64,000 bases of DNA, taken from contig NZ_PGSG01000108.1 in NCBI RefSeq assembly GCF_002843305.1, positions 1 to 64,000 of the forward strand. Reading direction: 5' to 3'. A program made the translations under genes and the position numbers. Each line of letters begins with the position of its first letter. Position 1 is the first letter of the stretch. The DNA comes from Streptomyces barkulensis. Its GTDB lineage: Bacteria; Actinomycetota; Actinomycetes; Streptomycetales; Streptomycetaceae. This document shows positions 15,186 to 24,482 of this stretch, in pieces. The notes beneath the pieces were generated by a model that searched no databases, was not told the DNA's origin, and saw only the letters and a program-made list of their open reading frames with translations.

Positions 15186-16481
15186 TTGAACGGCGCGGAT
15201 ACCGCTTTCGTACTGATCAGCGCGGCGCTGGTCATGTTGATGACGCCCGGCCTGGCCCTTTTCTACGGCGGCATGGTCCGGGTCAAGAGCGCACTGAACA
15301 TGCTCATGATGTCCTTCATCTCCCTGGGCATCGTGAGCGTCCTCTGGGTCCTGTACGGCTACTCGCTCGCCTTCGGCACCGACACCGGCGGTCTGATCGG
15401 CAGCCTTGAGCACATCGGTCTGAGCGGCATCGGCGTCGAGGCGCTGACCGGCGGCGACGAGGGCATCCCGGTCCTCGCCTTCGTCCTCTTCCAGCTCATG
15501 TTCGCCGCTTTGACGCCCGCCCTCATGAGCGGCGCCCTGGCCGACCGCGTGAAGTTCAGCGCCTGGGCGCTGTTCATCACGCTGTGGGCCACGGTCGTCT
15601 ACTTCCCCGTCGCCCACTGGGTGTGGGCCGAGGGCGGCTGGCTGTTCGAGCTGGAGGTCATCGACTTCGCGGGCGGCACCGCCGTCCACATCAACGCCGG
15701 AGTCGGCGCCCTGGCCGCCGTCCTGGTCGTCGGCAGGCGCATCGGTTTCAAGCGCGAGCCCATGCGGCCCCACAGCCTCCCGCTGGTGGTCCTGGGCGCG
15801 GCCCTGCTGTGGTTCGGCTGGTTCGGCTTCAACGCCGGCTCCGCGCTGGGCGCCAACGGCACCGCCGCCACCATGGCCCTGAACACCCAGGTCGCCACCG
15901 CCGCCGCCATCCTGGGCTGGCTGTTGTACGAGCGGATCCGGCACGGCGCCTTCACCACCCTGGGGGCCGCCTCCGGGGCCGTCGCCGGCCTGGTCGCCAT
16001 CACCCCCGCCGGGGCGCACGTGAACGCCGTGGGCGCGATCGTCATCGGCCTGGTGGCCGGTCTGGTCTGCTCCTGGGCCGTCAGCCTGAAGTACCGGCTC
16101 GGCTACGACGACTCCCTGGACGTCGTCGGAGTCCACCTCGTCGGCGGCGTCATCGGCACCCTGCTGGTCGGCGTTCTGGCCACGGACGGCGTGGGCGGCC
16201 TCACCCAGCTCGGCAAGCAGGCCACCGGGGCCTTCTCGGTGATGGCCTTCTCCTTCGCGGTCTCCTGGATCCTGGCCAAGCTGGTCGACGTGGTCGTCGG
16301 CTTCCGGGCGGACGAGGACGACGAGACCGCCGGGCTGGACCAGGCGTACCACGCCGAGACCGCGTACGACTTCAGCTCGGTGGGCGGCTCGCCCGCTTCC
16401 CGCAACGCGGCCGGCGGCCACGACGACAGCGCGACGGCCTCGCCGTCCGCGAAGGAGACCGACAAGAAGGTGGACGCGTGA
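15186..16481 (+). CDS. amtB: Ammonium transporter AmtB
   Basis: 431 residues with 11 membrane segments. It conducts ammonium into the cell and is blocked by GlnK when nitrogen is plentiful. The start of TM1 reads ALVMLMTPGLALFYGGM. The paired pore histidines are H168 (GGTAVHINAG) and H317 (VGVHLVGG). The cytoplasmic tail from about residue 380 is hydrophilic. The TTG start at 15186 is supported by GAGGAG 9 nt upstream and by the position of the first membrane segment. Its TGA overlaps the GTG of glnK by 4 nt. Expression is probably under GlnR. Confidence 0.96.
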   Translation: MNGADTAFVLISAALVMLMTPGLALFYGGMVRVKSALNMLMMSFISLGIVSVLWVLYGYSLAFGTDTGGLIGSLEHIGLSGIGVEALTGGDEGIPVLAFVLFQLMFAALTPALMSGALADRVKFSAWALFITLWATVVYFPVAHWVWAEGGWLFELEVIDFAGGTAVHINAGVGALAAVLVVGRRIGFKREPMRPHSLPLVVLGAALLWFGWFGFNAGSALGANGTAATMALNTQVATAAAILGWLLYERIRHGAFTTLGAASGAVAGLVAITPAGAHVNAVGAIVIGLVAGLVCSWAVSLKYRLGYDDSLDVVGVHLVGGVIGTLLVGVLATDGVGGLTQLGKQATGAFSVMAFSFAVSWILAKLVDVVVGFRADEDDETAGLDQAYHAETAYDFSSVGGSPASRNAAGGHDDSATASPSAKETDKKVDA

Positions 16482-16816
16482 AGCTCATCACCGCAGTCAT
16501 CAAGCCGCACCGGCTCGACGAGGTCAAGGACGCCCTGCAGGCGTTCGGAGTGCAGGGGCTGACCGTCACCGAGGCCAGCGGATACGGCCGGCAGCGCGGC
16601 CACACCGAGGTGTACCGCGGCGCCGAGTACACCGTCGACCTCGTCCCCAAGGTCCGGGTGGAGGTCCTGGTCGAGGACGAGGACGCCGAGCAGCTCCTCG
16701 ACGTGGTCGTCAAGGCCGCCCGGACCGGCAAGATCGGCGACGGCAAGGTCTGGAGCGTCCCCGTCGAGACGGCGGTACGCGTCCGCACCGGCGAACGCGG
16801 CCCGGACGCGCTGTGA
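16478..16816 (+). CDS. glnK: PII nitrogen regulatory protein GlnK
   Basis: 112 residues, exact PII length. It senses ATP/ADP and 2-oxoglutarate and gates AmtB. The T loop carries YGRQRGHTEVYRGAEY, with the modification site at Y51. The B loop reads TGKIGDGKVW. In S. coelicolor, Y51 is adenylylated by GlnD rather than uridylylated. The GTG start overlaps the amtB stop in the form GTGA, which indicates coupled translation. glnD follows after 22 nt. Confidence 0.97.
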   Translation: MKLITAVIKPHRLDEVKDALQAFGVQGLTVTEASGYGRQRGHTEVYRGAEYTVDLVPKVRVEVLVEDEDAEQLLDVVVKAARTGKIGDGKVWSVPVETAVRVRTGERGPDAL

Positions 16817-16838
16817 GCCGGCCGGAACGGGGGACCGC

Positions 16839-19289
16839 GTGACCACGGGACCCGGCGACCCCGGCAACTACGCGGCGGCCCGGCTGCGCCTCCTCACCGC
16901 AGGGGCGCGGTCCGGGCCGCCGCGCCGCCGGGCCCTGTCCGACCTCACCGACGCCTGGCTCGCCTCGCTGCTGGGCGACGCGGGCGAGGGGGTCGCGCTC
17001 GTGGCCGTCGGCGGCTACGGCCGCGGGGAGCTCTCCCCGCGCAGCGACCTGGACCTGCTGCTGCTGCACACCGGCCGCGGCGCACGCGAGGTCGCCGCCC
17101 TCGCCGACCGCGTCTGGTACCCCGTGTGGGACCTCGGGATCGCCCTGGACCACTCGGTGCGCACCCCGCCGGAGGCGGAGAGGGCCGCGGCCGGCGACCT
17201 CAGGGTGCAGCTCGGTCTGCTCGACGCCCGGCACATCGCCGGAGACCCGGAGCTCACCGCCGCCCTGCGCACCCGGATGCTCGCCCGCTGGCGCGCCGGC
17301 GCCCACCGGCTGCTGCCCGAGCTGCGCGAGGCGGCCCGGGAACGCGCCCGCCGCCACGGCGAGCTGCGCTTCCTCCTCGAACCCGACCTGAAGGAGGCCC
17401 GCGGCGGTCTGCGGGACGCCACCGCCCTGCGCGCGGTGGCCGCCTCCTGGCTGGCCGACGCGCCCCGCGAGGGGCTGGACGAGGCCCACCGCACCCTCCT
17501 CGACGTACGCGACGCCCTCCACCTGGCCACCGGCCGTGCCACCGACCGGCTCGCCCTCCAGGACCAGGACCAGGTCGCCGCCGCCCTCGCGCTGGAGGAC
17601 GCGGACGCGCTGCTGCGCCGCGTCTACGAGGCGGCCCGGGTGCTCTCCTACGCCTGCGACGTGACCTGGCGCGAGGTCGACCGGGTACTGCGCGCCCGCC
17701 GCCCGCGACCGCGGCGCGCCGGGCGGCCCGCCGAGCGCACCCCGCTGGCCGACGGTGTGGTCGTGCAGGACGGCGAGGTGGTGCTCGCCCGGACCGCACG
17801 CCCCGAGCGCGACCCCGTACTGCCGCTGCGTGCCGCCGCGGCGGCCGCCCAGGCCGGGCTGCCGCCGTCGCGCCCCGCCCTGCGGAGGCTGGCCGCCGCG
17901 GCGCCGCCGCTTCCGGTGCCCTGGCCGGCCGAGGCCCGTGAGGAGTTCGTCACCCTCCTGGGGGCGGGCGAGGCCGCCGTCGGGGTGTGGGAGGCGCTGG
18001 ACGCGGAGGGCCTGGTCACCGCCTGGCTGCCCGAGTGGGACCGGGTGCGCTGCCGCCCGCAGCGCAACCCCGTGCACCGCTGGACCGTCGACCGCCATCT
18101 GATCGAGACCGCCGCGCGGGCCGGTGCGCACGTCCGCCGCGTCCGCCGCCCCGACCTGCTGCTGGTCGCCGCGCTGCTGCACGACATCGGCAAGGGCCGG
18201 CCCGGCGACCACAGCGTCGCGGGCGAGGCCGTCGTGCGCGACCTGGCCGCCCGGATGGGCTTCGACGCCGCCGACACCGCGGTCCTGGCCACCGCCGTCC
18301 GCCACCATCTGCTGCTGGCCGAGACCGCCACCCGGCGCGACCTGGACGACCCGGCCACCGTACGCACCGTGGCCGACGCCGTCGGCGACACCGGGACCCT
18401 GGAGCTGCTGCACGCGCTCACCGTGGCCGACGCCCTGGCCACCGGGCCCGCGGCCTGGTCCGCCTGGCGAGCGGGACTCGTGGCCGATCTGGTGAGGCGG
18501 ACCGGCGCCGTGCTGGAGGGGGAGGGGGAGCCGGCAGGGGCCGCGGAGGCGTCCGGGGAGCGGGAGCGCTCCGCCCTCCGGCCCGCCGCCGGGGCCGGGC
18601 GGCTGGCCGCGGAGGCGTGGCGCACCGGCGGGCCGGTGCTCTCCCTGCGCACCCGGGCCGAAACCCCCGCCGAGGCGGACCGGGCAGGCCCCGCCGAGGA
18701 GGAGACGGGCCCGGAGCCGGTCGGCGCCGAACTGCTTCTCGCCCTGCCCGACCGGCCCGGCGTACTGCCCGCCGCGGCCGGCGTCCTGGCCCTGCACCGG
18801 CTGACCGTACACGCCGCGGACCTGCGCGCCGTCGACCCGCTCGGCGAGGGACGGGTGCTGCTGCTGACCTGGCGGGTGGCCGCCGAGTACGGGTCGCTGC
18901 CGCGGGCCGACCGGCTCCGCGCCGACCTGGTGCGCGCCCTGGAGGGCTCCCTGGACATCCCCGCCCGGCTCGCCGAGCGCGAGCGGGCCCACCTGGGCAG
19001 CGCCCGCCGGCGCGGAGCCGGGGCCCCGCCGCCGAAGGTGACCGTCGCCCCGGCCGGATCACGGCTGGCTACGGTCATCGAGGTGCGCGCCCAGGACGCC
19101 CCGGGGCTGCTGTACCGCATCGGACGGGCCCTGGAGGACGCCGGCGTCACCGTGCGCAGCGCCCGGGTCGGCACCCTGGGCGCCAACGCGGTGGACGCCT
19201 TCTACGTCACCGGGCCCGACGGTGCCCCGCTGCCGCCGCGCGAGGCCGCCGGTCTCGCGGCGGAACTGGAGCGGGCCCTGGGCGGCTGA
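16839..19289 (+). CDS. glnD: PII nucleotidyltransferase GlnD
   Basis: 816 residues. It modifies GlnK when nitrogen is low and removes the modification when it is high. The nucleotidyltransferase domain has GGYGRGELSPRSDLDLLLLH (residues about 48-70) with the metal-binding DxD. The HD domain has LLHDIGKGRPGDH around H448. Two ACT domains close the protein: DRPGVLPAAAGVLALH (about 640) and DAPGLLYRIGRALEDAGV (about 755), which should bind glutamine. A Gly/Glu-rich linker precedes the ACT pair. It is the last gene of the amtB operon. Confidence 0.95.
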   Translation: MTTGPGDPGNYAAARLRLLTAGARSGPPRRRALSDLTDAWLASLLGDAGEGVALVAVGGYGRGELSPRSDLDLLLLHTGRGAREVAALADRVWYPVWDLGIALDHSVRTPPEAERAAAGDLRVQLGLLDARHIAGDPELTAALRTRMLARWRAGAHRLLPELREAARERARRHGELRFLLEPDLKEARGGLRDATALRAVAASWLADAPREGLDEAHRTLLDVRDALHLATGRATDRLALQDQDQVAAALALEDADALLRRVYEAARVLSYACDVTWREVDRVLRARRPRPRRAGRPAERTPLADGVVVQDGEVVLARTARPERDPVLPLRAAAAAAQAGLPPSRPALRRLAAAAPPLPVPWPAEAREEFVTLLGAGEAAVGVWEALDAEGLVTAWLPEWDRVRCRPQRNPVHRWTVDRHLIETAARAGAHVRRVRRPDLLLVAALLHDIGKGRPGDHSVAGEAVVRDLAARMGFDAADTAVLATAVRHHLLLAETATRRDLDDPATVRTVADAVGDTGTLELLHALTVADALATGPAAWSAWRAGLVADLVRRTGAVLEGEGEPAGAAEASGERERSALRPAAGAGRLAAEAWRTGGPVLSLRTRAETPAEADRAGPAEEETGPEPVGAELLLALPDRPGVLPAAAGVLALHRLTVHAADLRAVDPLGEGRVLLLTWRVAAEYGSLPRADRLRADLVRALEGSLDIPARLAERERAHLGSARRRGAGAPPPKVTVAPAGSRLATVIEVRAQDAPGLLYRIGRALEDAGVTVRSARVGTLGANAVDAFYVTGPDGAPLPPREAAGLAAELERALGG

Positions 19290-19365
19290 CCGGACCGCGG
19301 GCGGGCGGATACTCTTGGAGGTCGACCGCCGACACCGCCACCAACGCGAAGGATCCGCGACCGAC

Positions 19366-20919
19366 GTGTTCGACACTCTCTCCGATCGCCTCACAGCGAC
19401 GTTCAAGAACCTCAGGGGCAAGGGCCGTCTGAGCGAGGCGGACATCGACGCCACGGCGCGCGAGATCCGTATCGCCCTGCTGGAGGCGGACGTCGCCCTC
19501 CCCGTGGTCCGGGCCTTCATCAAGCAGGTCAAGGAGCGCGCCCTGGGCGCCGAGGTCTCCAAGGCGCTGAATCCGGCCCAGCAGGTCATCAAGATCGTCA
19601 ACGAGGAGCTGATCGGCATCCTCGGGGGCGAGACCCGCCGTCTGCGGCTCGCCAAGAACCCGCCGACGGTGATCATGCTCGCCGGTCTGCAGGGCGCGGG
19701 CAAGACCACGCTCGCGGGCAAGCTGGGCCGCTGGCTCAAGGCGCAGGGCCACGCCCCGATGCTGGTCGCCTGCGACCTGCAGCGCCCCAACGCCGTCAAC
19801 CAGCTCACCGTCGTCGCCGAGCGCGCGGGCGTCGGGATCTACGCGCCTGAGCCGGGCAACGGCGTCGGCGACCCGGTGAAGGTCGCCGAGGACTCCATCG
19901 AGTACGCCCGCACCAAGCAGTACGACGTCGTCATCGTCGACACCGCCGGCCGCCTGGGCATCGACGCCGAGATGATGCGGCAGGCCGCCGACATCCGCGA
20001 CGCCGTCCGCCCCGACGAGACCCTCTTCGTCGTCGACGCCATGATCGGCCAGGACGCGGTCAACACCGCCGAGGCGTTCCGCGACGGCGTCGGCTTCGAC
20101 GGCGTGGTGCTCTCCAAGCTCGACGGCGACGCCCGCGGCGGTGCGGCCCTGTCGATCGCGCACGTCACCGGCCGCCAGATCATGTTCGCCTCCAACGGCG
20201 AGAAGCTGGACGACTTCGACGCGTTCCACCCGGACCGCATGGCGTCCCGCATCCTGGGCATGGGCGACGTCCTCAGCCTCATCGAGAAGGCCGAACAGAC
20301 CTTCAGCCGGCAAGAGGCCGAGCAGATGGCCGCCAAGCTGGCCAAGGGCCCCAAGGAGTTCACCCTCGACGACTTCCTGGCCCAGATGGAACAGGTCCGC
20401 AAGATGGGCTCCATCTCCAAGCTGCTGGGGATGATGCCCGGAATGGGGCAGATCCGGGAGCAGATCAACGACATCGACGAGCGCGACGTGGACCGCACCG
20501 CCGCGATCATCAAGTCGATGACCCCGGCCGAGCGCACCGACCCCACGATCATCAACGGCTCGCGGCGGGCCCGCATCGCCCGCGGCTCCGGTGTGGACGT
20601 CAGCGCGGTGAAGAACCTCGTGGAGCGCTTCTTCGAGGCCCGCAAGATGATGTCGAAGATGGCCCAGGGCGGCATGCCGGGTATGCCCGGGATGCCGGGC
20701 ATGCCGGGGGCGGGCGGCGCCCGGAAGAAGGGCAAGCAGCAGAAGAAGACCAAGGGCAAGCAGCGCTCGGGCAACCCGATGAAGCGCAAGGCCGAGGAGC
20801 AGGCCGTGGCCGAGCGCCGCGCCGCGGGGCAGGGCGGCGCCTTCGGACTGCCCGGCGGCCAGGGGCCGGAGGACTTCGAGCTGCCCCAGGAGTTCAAGGA
20901 CATGCTCCCGCCCAAGTGA
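19366..20919 (+). CDS. ffh: Signal recognition particle GTPase Ffh
   Basis: 517 residues. It binds signal peptides and 4.5S RNA and delivers ribosomes to FtsY. The N domain starts VFDTLSDRLTATFKNLRG. G1 is GLQGAGKTT from residue 107, G3 DTAGRLGID, G4 SKLDGDARGG. The M domain (from about 320) has KMGSISKLLGMMPGMGQ and the RNA-binding SRRARIARGSG. A GMPGMPGMPGMPG tract and a lysine-rich tail follow. GTG 19366 matches the family N-terminus. GATACT at about 19308 may be its -10 element. Confidence 0.97.
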   Translation: MFDTLSDRLTATFKNLRGKGRLSEADIDATAREIRIALLEADVALPVVRAFIKQVKERALGAEVSKALNPAQQVIKIVNEELIGILGGETRRLRLAKNPPTVIMLAGLQGAGKTTLAGKLGRWLKAQGHAPMLVACDLQRPNAVNQLTVVAERAGVGIYAPEPGNGVGDPVKVAEDSIEYARTKQYDVVIVDTAGRLGIDAEMMRQAADIRDAVRPDETLFVVDAMIGQDAVNTAEAFRDGVGFDGVVLSKLDGDARGGAALSIAHVTGRQIMFASNGEKLDDFDAFHPDRMASRILGMGDVLSLIEKAEQTFSRQEAEQMAAKLAKGPKEFTLDDFLAQMEQVRKMGSISKLLGMMPGMGQIREQINDIDERDVDRTAAIIKSMTPAERTDPTIINGSRRARIARGSGVDVSAVKNLVERFFEARKMMSKMAQGGMPGMPGMPGMPGAGGARKKGKQQKKTKGKQRSGNPMKRKAEEQAVAERRAAGQGGAFGLPGGQGPEDFELPQEFKDMLPPK

Positions 20920-20940
20920 CCGCTCGGGCGACCGCCAAGG

Positions 20941-20974
20941 GGGCGCCGCCGCTCGCCGCGTGCCGGCGGCGCCC
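20941..20974. terminator. Bidirectional terminator between ffh and a methyltransferase gene
   Basis: GGGCGCCGCCG (20941-20951) pairs with CGGCGGCGCCC (20964-20974), an 11-bp perfect stem with a 12-nt loop. It sits between the ffh stop and the convergent methyltransferase stop at 20975. Confidence 0.75.
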
Positions 20975-21796
20975 TCAGGTCATGGCGACCACGTAGCGGA
21001 ACAGGTTCTGCATCCACACGGTGCCGTCCGGCCGTACGTGCGGGCGCAGCGCCTCGGCCAGCTCCTTGGCGACCTGCTCCTCGTCCGTCGCCCGGACGGC
21101 CGCGTCGTACAGCCCGGTCGAGAGCAGTCCGCGCACCGCGCTGTCCAGATCGGCGTAGCCGAAGGGGCACGCGACCCGGCCCGAACCGTCGGGGCGCAGC
21201 CCGGCCCGCCGCGCCAGGTCCTCCAGGTCGTCCCGGCCGCCCGGCCGCCAGCAGCGGCCGGGCGCGCGCTCCGGCTCGGCCGGCCGCTGCGCCAGCCGCT
21301 GTGCCACCCGCAGGGCGGGGGCCGCGGCGCACCGCTCGGCCGGCCCCCAGCCGGCCAGTACCACCGGCACCCCGCGGCCGGCCGTCTGGGCCACCCGGGC
21401 GAGCACGGCGGCGTCGGGCAGGGTGTCGAAGGCGGTCACCAGCGTCGGCGGCGGGCCCTCGCGCAGCGCCGCGCCGTCCGGTCCGCCGTCCGGCCCGCCC
21501 GGCAGCACCCGCGCGGTCCAGTGCCGCGCGCCCCACTGCGGCTCCGGCAGCAGCCGCTGCCGGGCCAGCTCCAGGCGTGCCTCGTCGGTGTCCGTCCCCG
21601 TGACGGTCGCGCCCCGGGCCGCCGCCATCACCAGTGCCAGGCCCGAGCCGCAGCCCAGGCCCAGCACATGGGAGTGCCGTCCGACCTCGAACCGCTCGTA
21701 TACCGCCTCGTAGAGCGGAACCAGCATCCGTTCCTGAATCTCCGCCCAGTCCCGGGCGGGCCGCGGGAGGTGCCGCTGTGCGAGCGTGGGTGCCAT
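20975..21796 (-). CDS. SAM-dependent methyltransferase of unknown substrate
   Basis: 273 residues. The class I SAM-binding motif I is LGLGCGSGLALVMAA near residue 45, and TGTDTDEARLELAR follows as motif II. The rest of the domain is less conserved (FDTLPDAAVLARVA, then a helical C-terminal half). ATG 21796 has GGGGATG upstream. It is convergent with ffh and divergent from proS. Nothing in the context names a substrate. A small-molecule methyltransferase is most likely. Confidence 0.75.
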   Translation of the reverse strand: MAPTLAQRHLPRPARDWAEIQERMLVPLYEAVYERFEVGRHSHVLGLGCGSGLALVMAAARGATVTGTDTDEARLELARQRLLPEPQWGARHWTARVLPGGPDGGPDGAALREGPPPTLVTAFDTLPDAAVLARVAQTAGRGVPVVLAGWGPAERCAAAPALRVAQRLAQRPAEPERAPGRCWRPGGRDDLEDLARRAGLRPDGSGRVACPFGYADLDSAVRGLLSTGLYDAAVRATDEEQVAKELAEALRPHVRPDGTVWMQNLFRYVVAMT

Positions 21797-22008
21797 CGCA
21801 ACATCCCCATTCCGATGGAAGGATCGCCGGATAACCGGCCGCCGTCTCGTCCCTTGATGAGGTCCTGGAAGTCCCCGAAAGCCAGGGAACTGCGCATCTG
21901 TCCCCGAGTCCAGAGGGGCGCCGGGGTGTTTCCACCCGCGCTTGCCCGCGCGCACTCCTACGTTCCCCCGGCAGTCCGGTTCACGCATCCGCAGCAGACC
22001 GCCGTAAC

Positions 22009-23433
22009 ATGCGCGACATGGCAAAGACTCCCGTGCTCACCCCCCAGGCGGAGGACTTCCCGCGCTGGTACCAGGACGTGATCAACAAGGCCGAGCTGGC
22101 CGACAACGGGCCGGTGCGGGGCACCATGGTCATCCGGCCGTACGGGTACGGGCTCTGGGAGCGGATGCAGCGGGAGATGGATGACCGCATCAAGGCGGCG
22201 GGCGCCGAAAACGCCTATTTCCCCCTGTTCATCCCCCAGTCCTACCTGGCCAGGGAGGCCGAGCACGTCGAGGGCTTCGCCCCCGAGCTGGCCGTCGTCA
22301 CGCACGGCGGGGGCAAGGAGCTGGAGGAGCCGGTGGTCGTCCGGCCGACCTCCGAGACGATCGTCAACGAGTACTTCGCCAAGTGGGTGCAGAGCTACCG
22401 CGACCTGCCCCTGCTGATCAACCAGTGGGCCAACGTGGTGCGCTGGGAAATGCGTCCGAGGGTCTTCCTGCGAACGAGTGAGTTCCTGTGGCAGGAGGGG
22501 CACACCGCCCACGCCACCTACGAGGACGCGCGCGACTACGCCGCCCGCGTCCACCGCGAGGTCTACGCCGATTTCATGGAGAACGTCCTGGCCATGGACG
22601 TCGTCCTGGGCCGCAAGACGCCCAGGGAGCGCTTCGCGGGCGCCGTCAACACCCTCACCCTGGAGGGCATGATGGGCGACGGCAAGGCCCTGCAGATGGG
22701 CACCAGCCACGAGCTGGGCCAGAACTTCGCCAGGGCGTTCGACACCCGCTACCTGTCGAAGGACGGTGAGCGGGAGCTGGTCTGGCAGACATCCTGGGGC
22801 ACCTCCACCCGGATGGTCGGAGGCCTGATCATGATGCACGGCGACGACGACGGCCTGCGGATCCCGCCGCGCCTGGCCCCCGTTCAGGCCGTCGTCCTGG
22901 CGATCAAGGGCGACGACGCGGTACTGGCGAAGGTCCGCGAGGTCGGCGACCGGCTCGCCGCGGCCGGCGTCCGGGTGAAGGTGGACGACCGCACCGACAT
23001 CCCGTTCGGCCGGCGGGCGGTGGACTGGGAACTCAAGGGCGTGCCGCTGCGCGTCGAGATCGGCCCGCGCGACCTGGAGAACGGCACCGCGATGCTGGCG
23101 CGCCGCATCGCCGGGGGCAAGGAGCCGGTGGCGGCCGACGCCCTGGCCGAGCTGTGCCCGGGGATCCTGGAGGAGGACCAGGCGCTGCTGCTGCGTCTCT
23201 CCCGTGAGCGCCGCGAGGCCCGCACCACGGACGTGCGGACGGCAGAGGAGGCGGCCGAGGCCGCCGCCGGAGGCGGCTGGGCCCGCATCCCCTGGGCCGA
23301 CCTGGGCCCGGAGGGCGAGGCGCGGCTCGCGGAGCAGGGTGTCACGGTGCGCTGCCTGGTCGGCGGGGACGGGTCGGTACCCGAGTCCGACGACGCCCCC
23401 GGTACGGTGGCCGTGGTCGCCCGCTCCTACTGA
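22009..23433 (+). CDS. proS: Prolyl-tRNA synthetase, archaeal/eukaryotic-type (ProS type 3)
   Basis: 474 residues. It charges tRNA-Pro with proline. Class II motif 2 region RWEMRPRVFLRTSEFLWQEGHTAH and motif 3 (TSWGTSTRMVGGLIM) are present. The bacterial-type editing insertion is absent and the chain ends in a tyrosine (VARSY), both marks of the archaeal/eukaryotic ProRS form. Streptomyces can carry two ProRS genes; whether a bacterial-type copy exists here is not visible. ATG 22009 or ATG 22018 could be the start. There is no SD, so the mRNA may be leaderless. GGGTG-TTTC-CACCC lies upstream near 21930. Confidence 0.93.
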   Translation: MRDMAKTPVLTPQAEDFPRWYQDVINKAELADNGPVRGTMVIRPYGYGLWERMQREMDDRIKAAGAENAYFPLFIPQSYLAREAEHVEGFAPELAVVTHGGGKELEEPVVVRPTSETIVNEYFAKWVQSYRDLPLLINQWANVVRWEMRPRVFLRTSEFLWQEGHTAHATYEDARDYAARVHREVYADFMENVLAMDVVLGRKTPRERFAGAVNTLTLEGMMGDGKALQMGTSHELGQNFARAFDTRYLSKDGERELVWQTSWGTSTRMVGGLIMMHGDDDGLRIPPRLAPVQAVVLAIKGDDAVLAKVREVGDRLAAAGVRVKVDDRTDIPFGRRAVDWELKGVPLRVEIGPRDLENGTAMLARRIAGGKEPVAADALAELCPGILEEDQALLLRLSRERREARTTDVRTAEEAAEAAAGGGWARIPWADLGPEGEARLAEQGVTVRCLVGGDGSVPESDDAPGTVAVVARSY

Positions 23434-23653
23434 GACATCCCGGTGCCGAGGCGCCCTGGAGCGTTCCGCGGCGCCGCACGGGGTCCGGCGGGGCGCTCCG
23501 CCCACGGGCCGGGCCGCCCGCCCGGACGGCTCCTTCCGGATCGGCAATACCCGTCCCGTCGGCGCGCATCAACCCGAACCGGCGGGTAGGTGCAAATTAT
23601 TTGGGATGCCCCGTAATCGGAACACCGGGACACTCTGGCTCGTTGTGCACGAC

Positions 23654-24256
23654 GTGAGCACGACACCACCTGTACTCGCCGCCGAGCTGGCACTCGCGTG
23701 GGCCGACATTCAACGGCACCACCCGGAGCTGCCCGACCTGGCCGCGCCCGAATCGCTGATCGGGGAGTCGTCGTCCGCCTGCGGCGCCGAGCTCTCCTTC
23801 GAACGGCTGCTCCACGAGGCCGTCCACGGGATCGCCGCCGCCCGCGGAGTCCGGGACACCTCGCGTGCCGGCCGCTACCACAACCGCCGCTTCCTGGCGA
23901 TCGCCGAGGAGCTGGGCCTGGAACACCCGGAGGAACCGCATCCGAGCAGCGGCTTCTCGCTGGTCGTGATGAAGCCCGAGACCAGAAGGCGCTACCGGCC
24001 CACCATCGAGAAGCTGCAGCGCGCCCTGCGCGCCCACAGCGCCGCCACCACCACCGACACCTCCCGGGCCTTCCGCGGCCCCGCCGCGCGGCACGGTTCG
24101 TCGGGTGGCGGAGTGCGGGTCAAGGCCGTGTGCGACTGCGGGCGCAACGTCCGGGTCGTCCCGTCCGTACTGGCCCAGGCGCCGATCATGTGCGGGGCCT
24201 GCGGGAAGCCGTTCCGCATCCCGGACAAGGAGAAGGAGGCGGTCGGGGTGGGCTGA
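23654..24256 (+). CDS. SprT-like zinc metalloprotease-domain protein
   Basis: About 200 residues. HEAVH (H54, E55, H58) is an HExxH zinc-protease motif, followed by RYHNRRFLAIAEELGL, which supplies a third possible ligand, as in SprT-like proteins. A C-terminal zinc ribbon is formed by VCDCGRN and MCGACGKPF. The substrate is unknown; SprT relatives cut DNA-protein crosslinks or act as chaperone-like proteins. The start is uncertain: GTG 23654 gives MSTTPPVLAAEL, while ATG 23606 adds 16 residues. Neither has a good SD. It lies between proS and rpsP. Confidence 0.7.
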   Translation: MSTTPPVLAAELALAWADIQRHHPELPDLAAPESLIGESSSACGAELSFERLLHEAVHGIAAARGVRDTSRAGRYHNRRFLAIAEELGLEHPEEPHPSSGFSLVVMKPETRRRYRPTIEKLQRALRAHSAATTTDTSRAFRGPAARHGSSGGGVRVKAVCDCGRNVRVVPSVLAQAPIMCGACGKPFRIPDKEKEAVGVG

Positions 24257-24340
24257 GGCGCCGCGGATCCGCACCGGGCCGGGGGGCCGGGGGAGGCCGG
24301 GTCACCGGCTGCCCCGCGGGGTGCGGCACAAGAGGTGTGG

Positions 24341-24369
24341 CACAATGGGCGGCTGTACTCGACAGCCGC
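24341..24369 (+). promoter_or_regulatory. rpsP -10 element and 5'-terminal hairpin
   Basis: CACAAT (24341-24346) is a plausible -10 element with a weak -35. The transcript would start near 24352. A perfect 8-bp hairpin, GCGGCTGT (24349-24356) with ACAGCCGC (24362-24369), lies almost at that start. The remaining leader of about 110 nt runs to the SD AGGAGA before GTG 24483. Confidence 0.4.
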
Positions 24370-24482
24370 ACAGGACCCCTCTCTCCTCCGGCTGACGCGT
24401 CCACTCGGACACTCGGGTACCACAACCCCACGTGGCATCCCGCCGTGTCCAACCACGCCAAAGACCAGGAGACACCACAGCC

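Noticed and set aside
21797..22008. Possible T-box or other riboswitch before proS (GGGTGTTTCCACCCGCG).
   Set aside because: It only loosely resembles the T-box core; no specifier loop can be shown.
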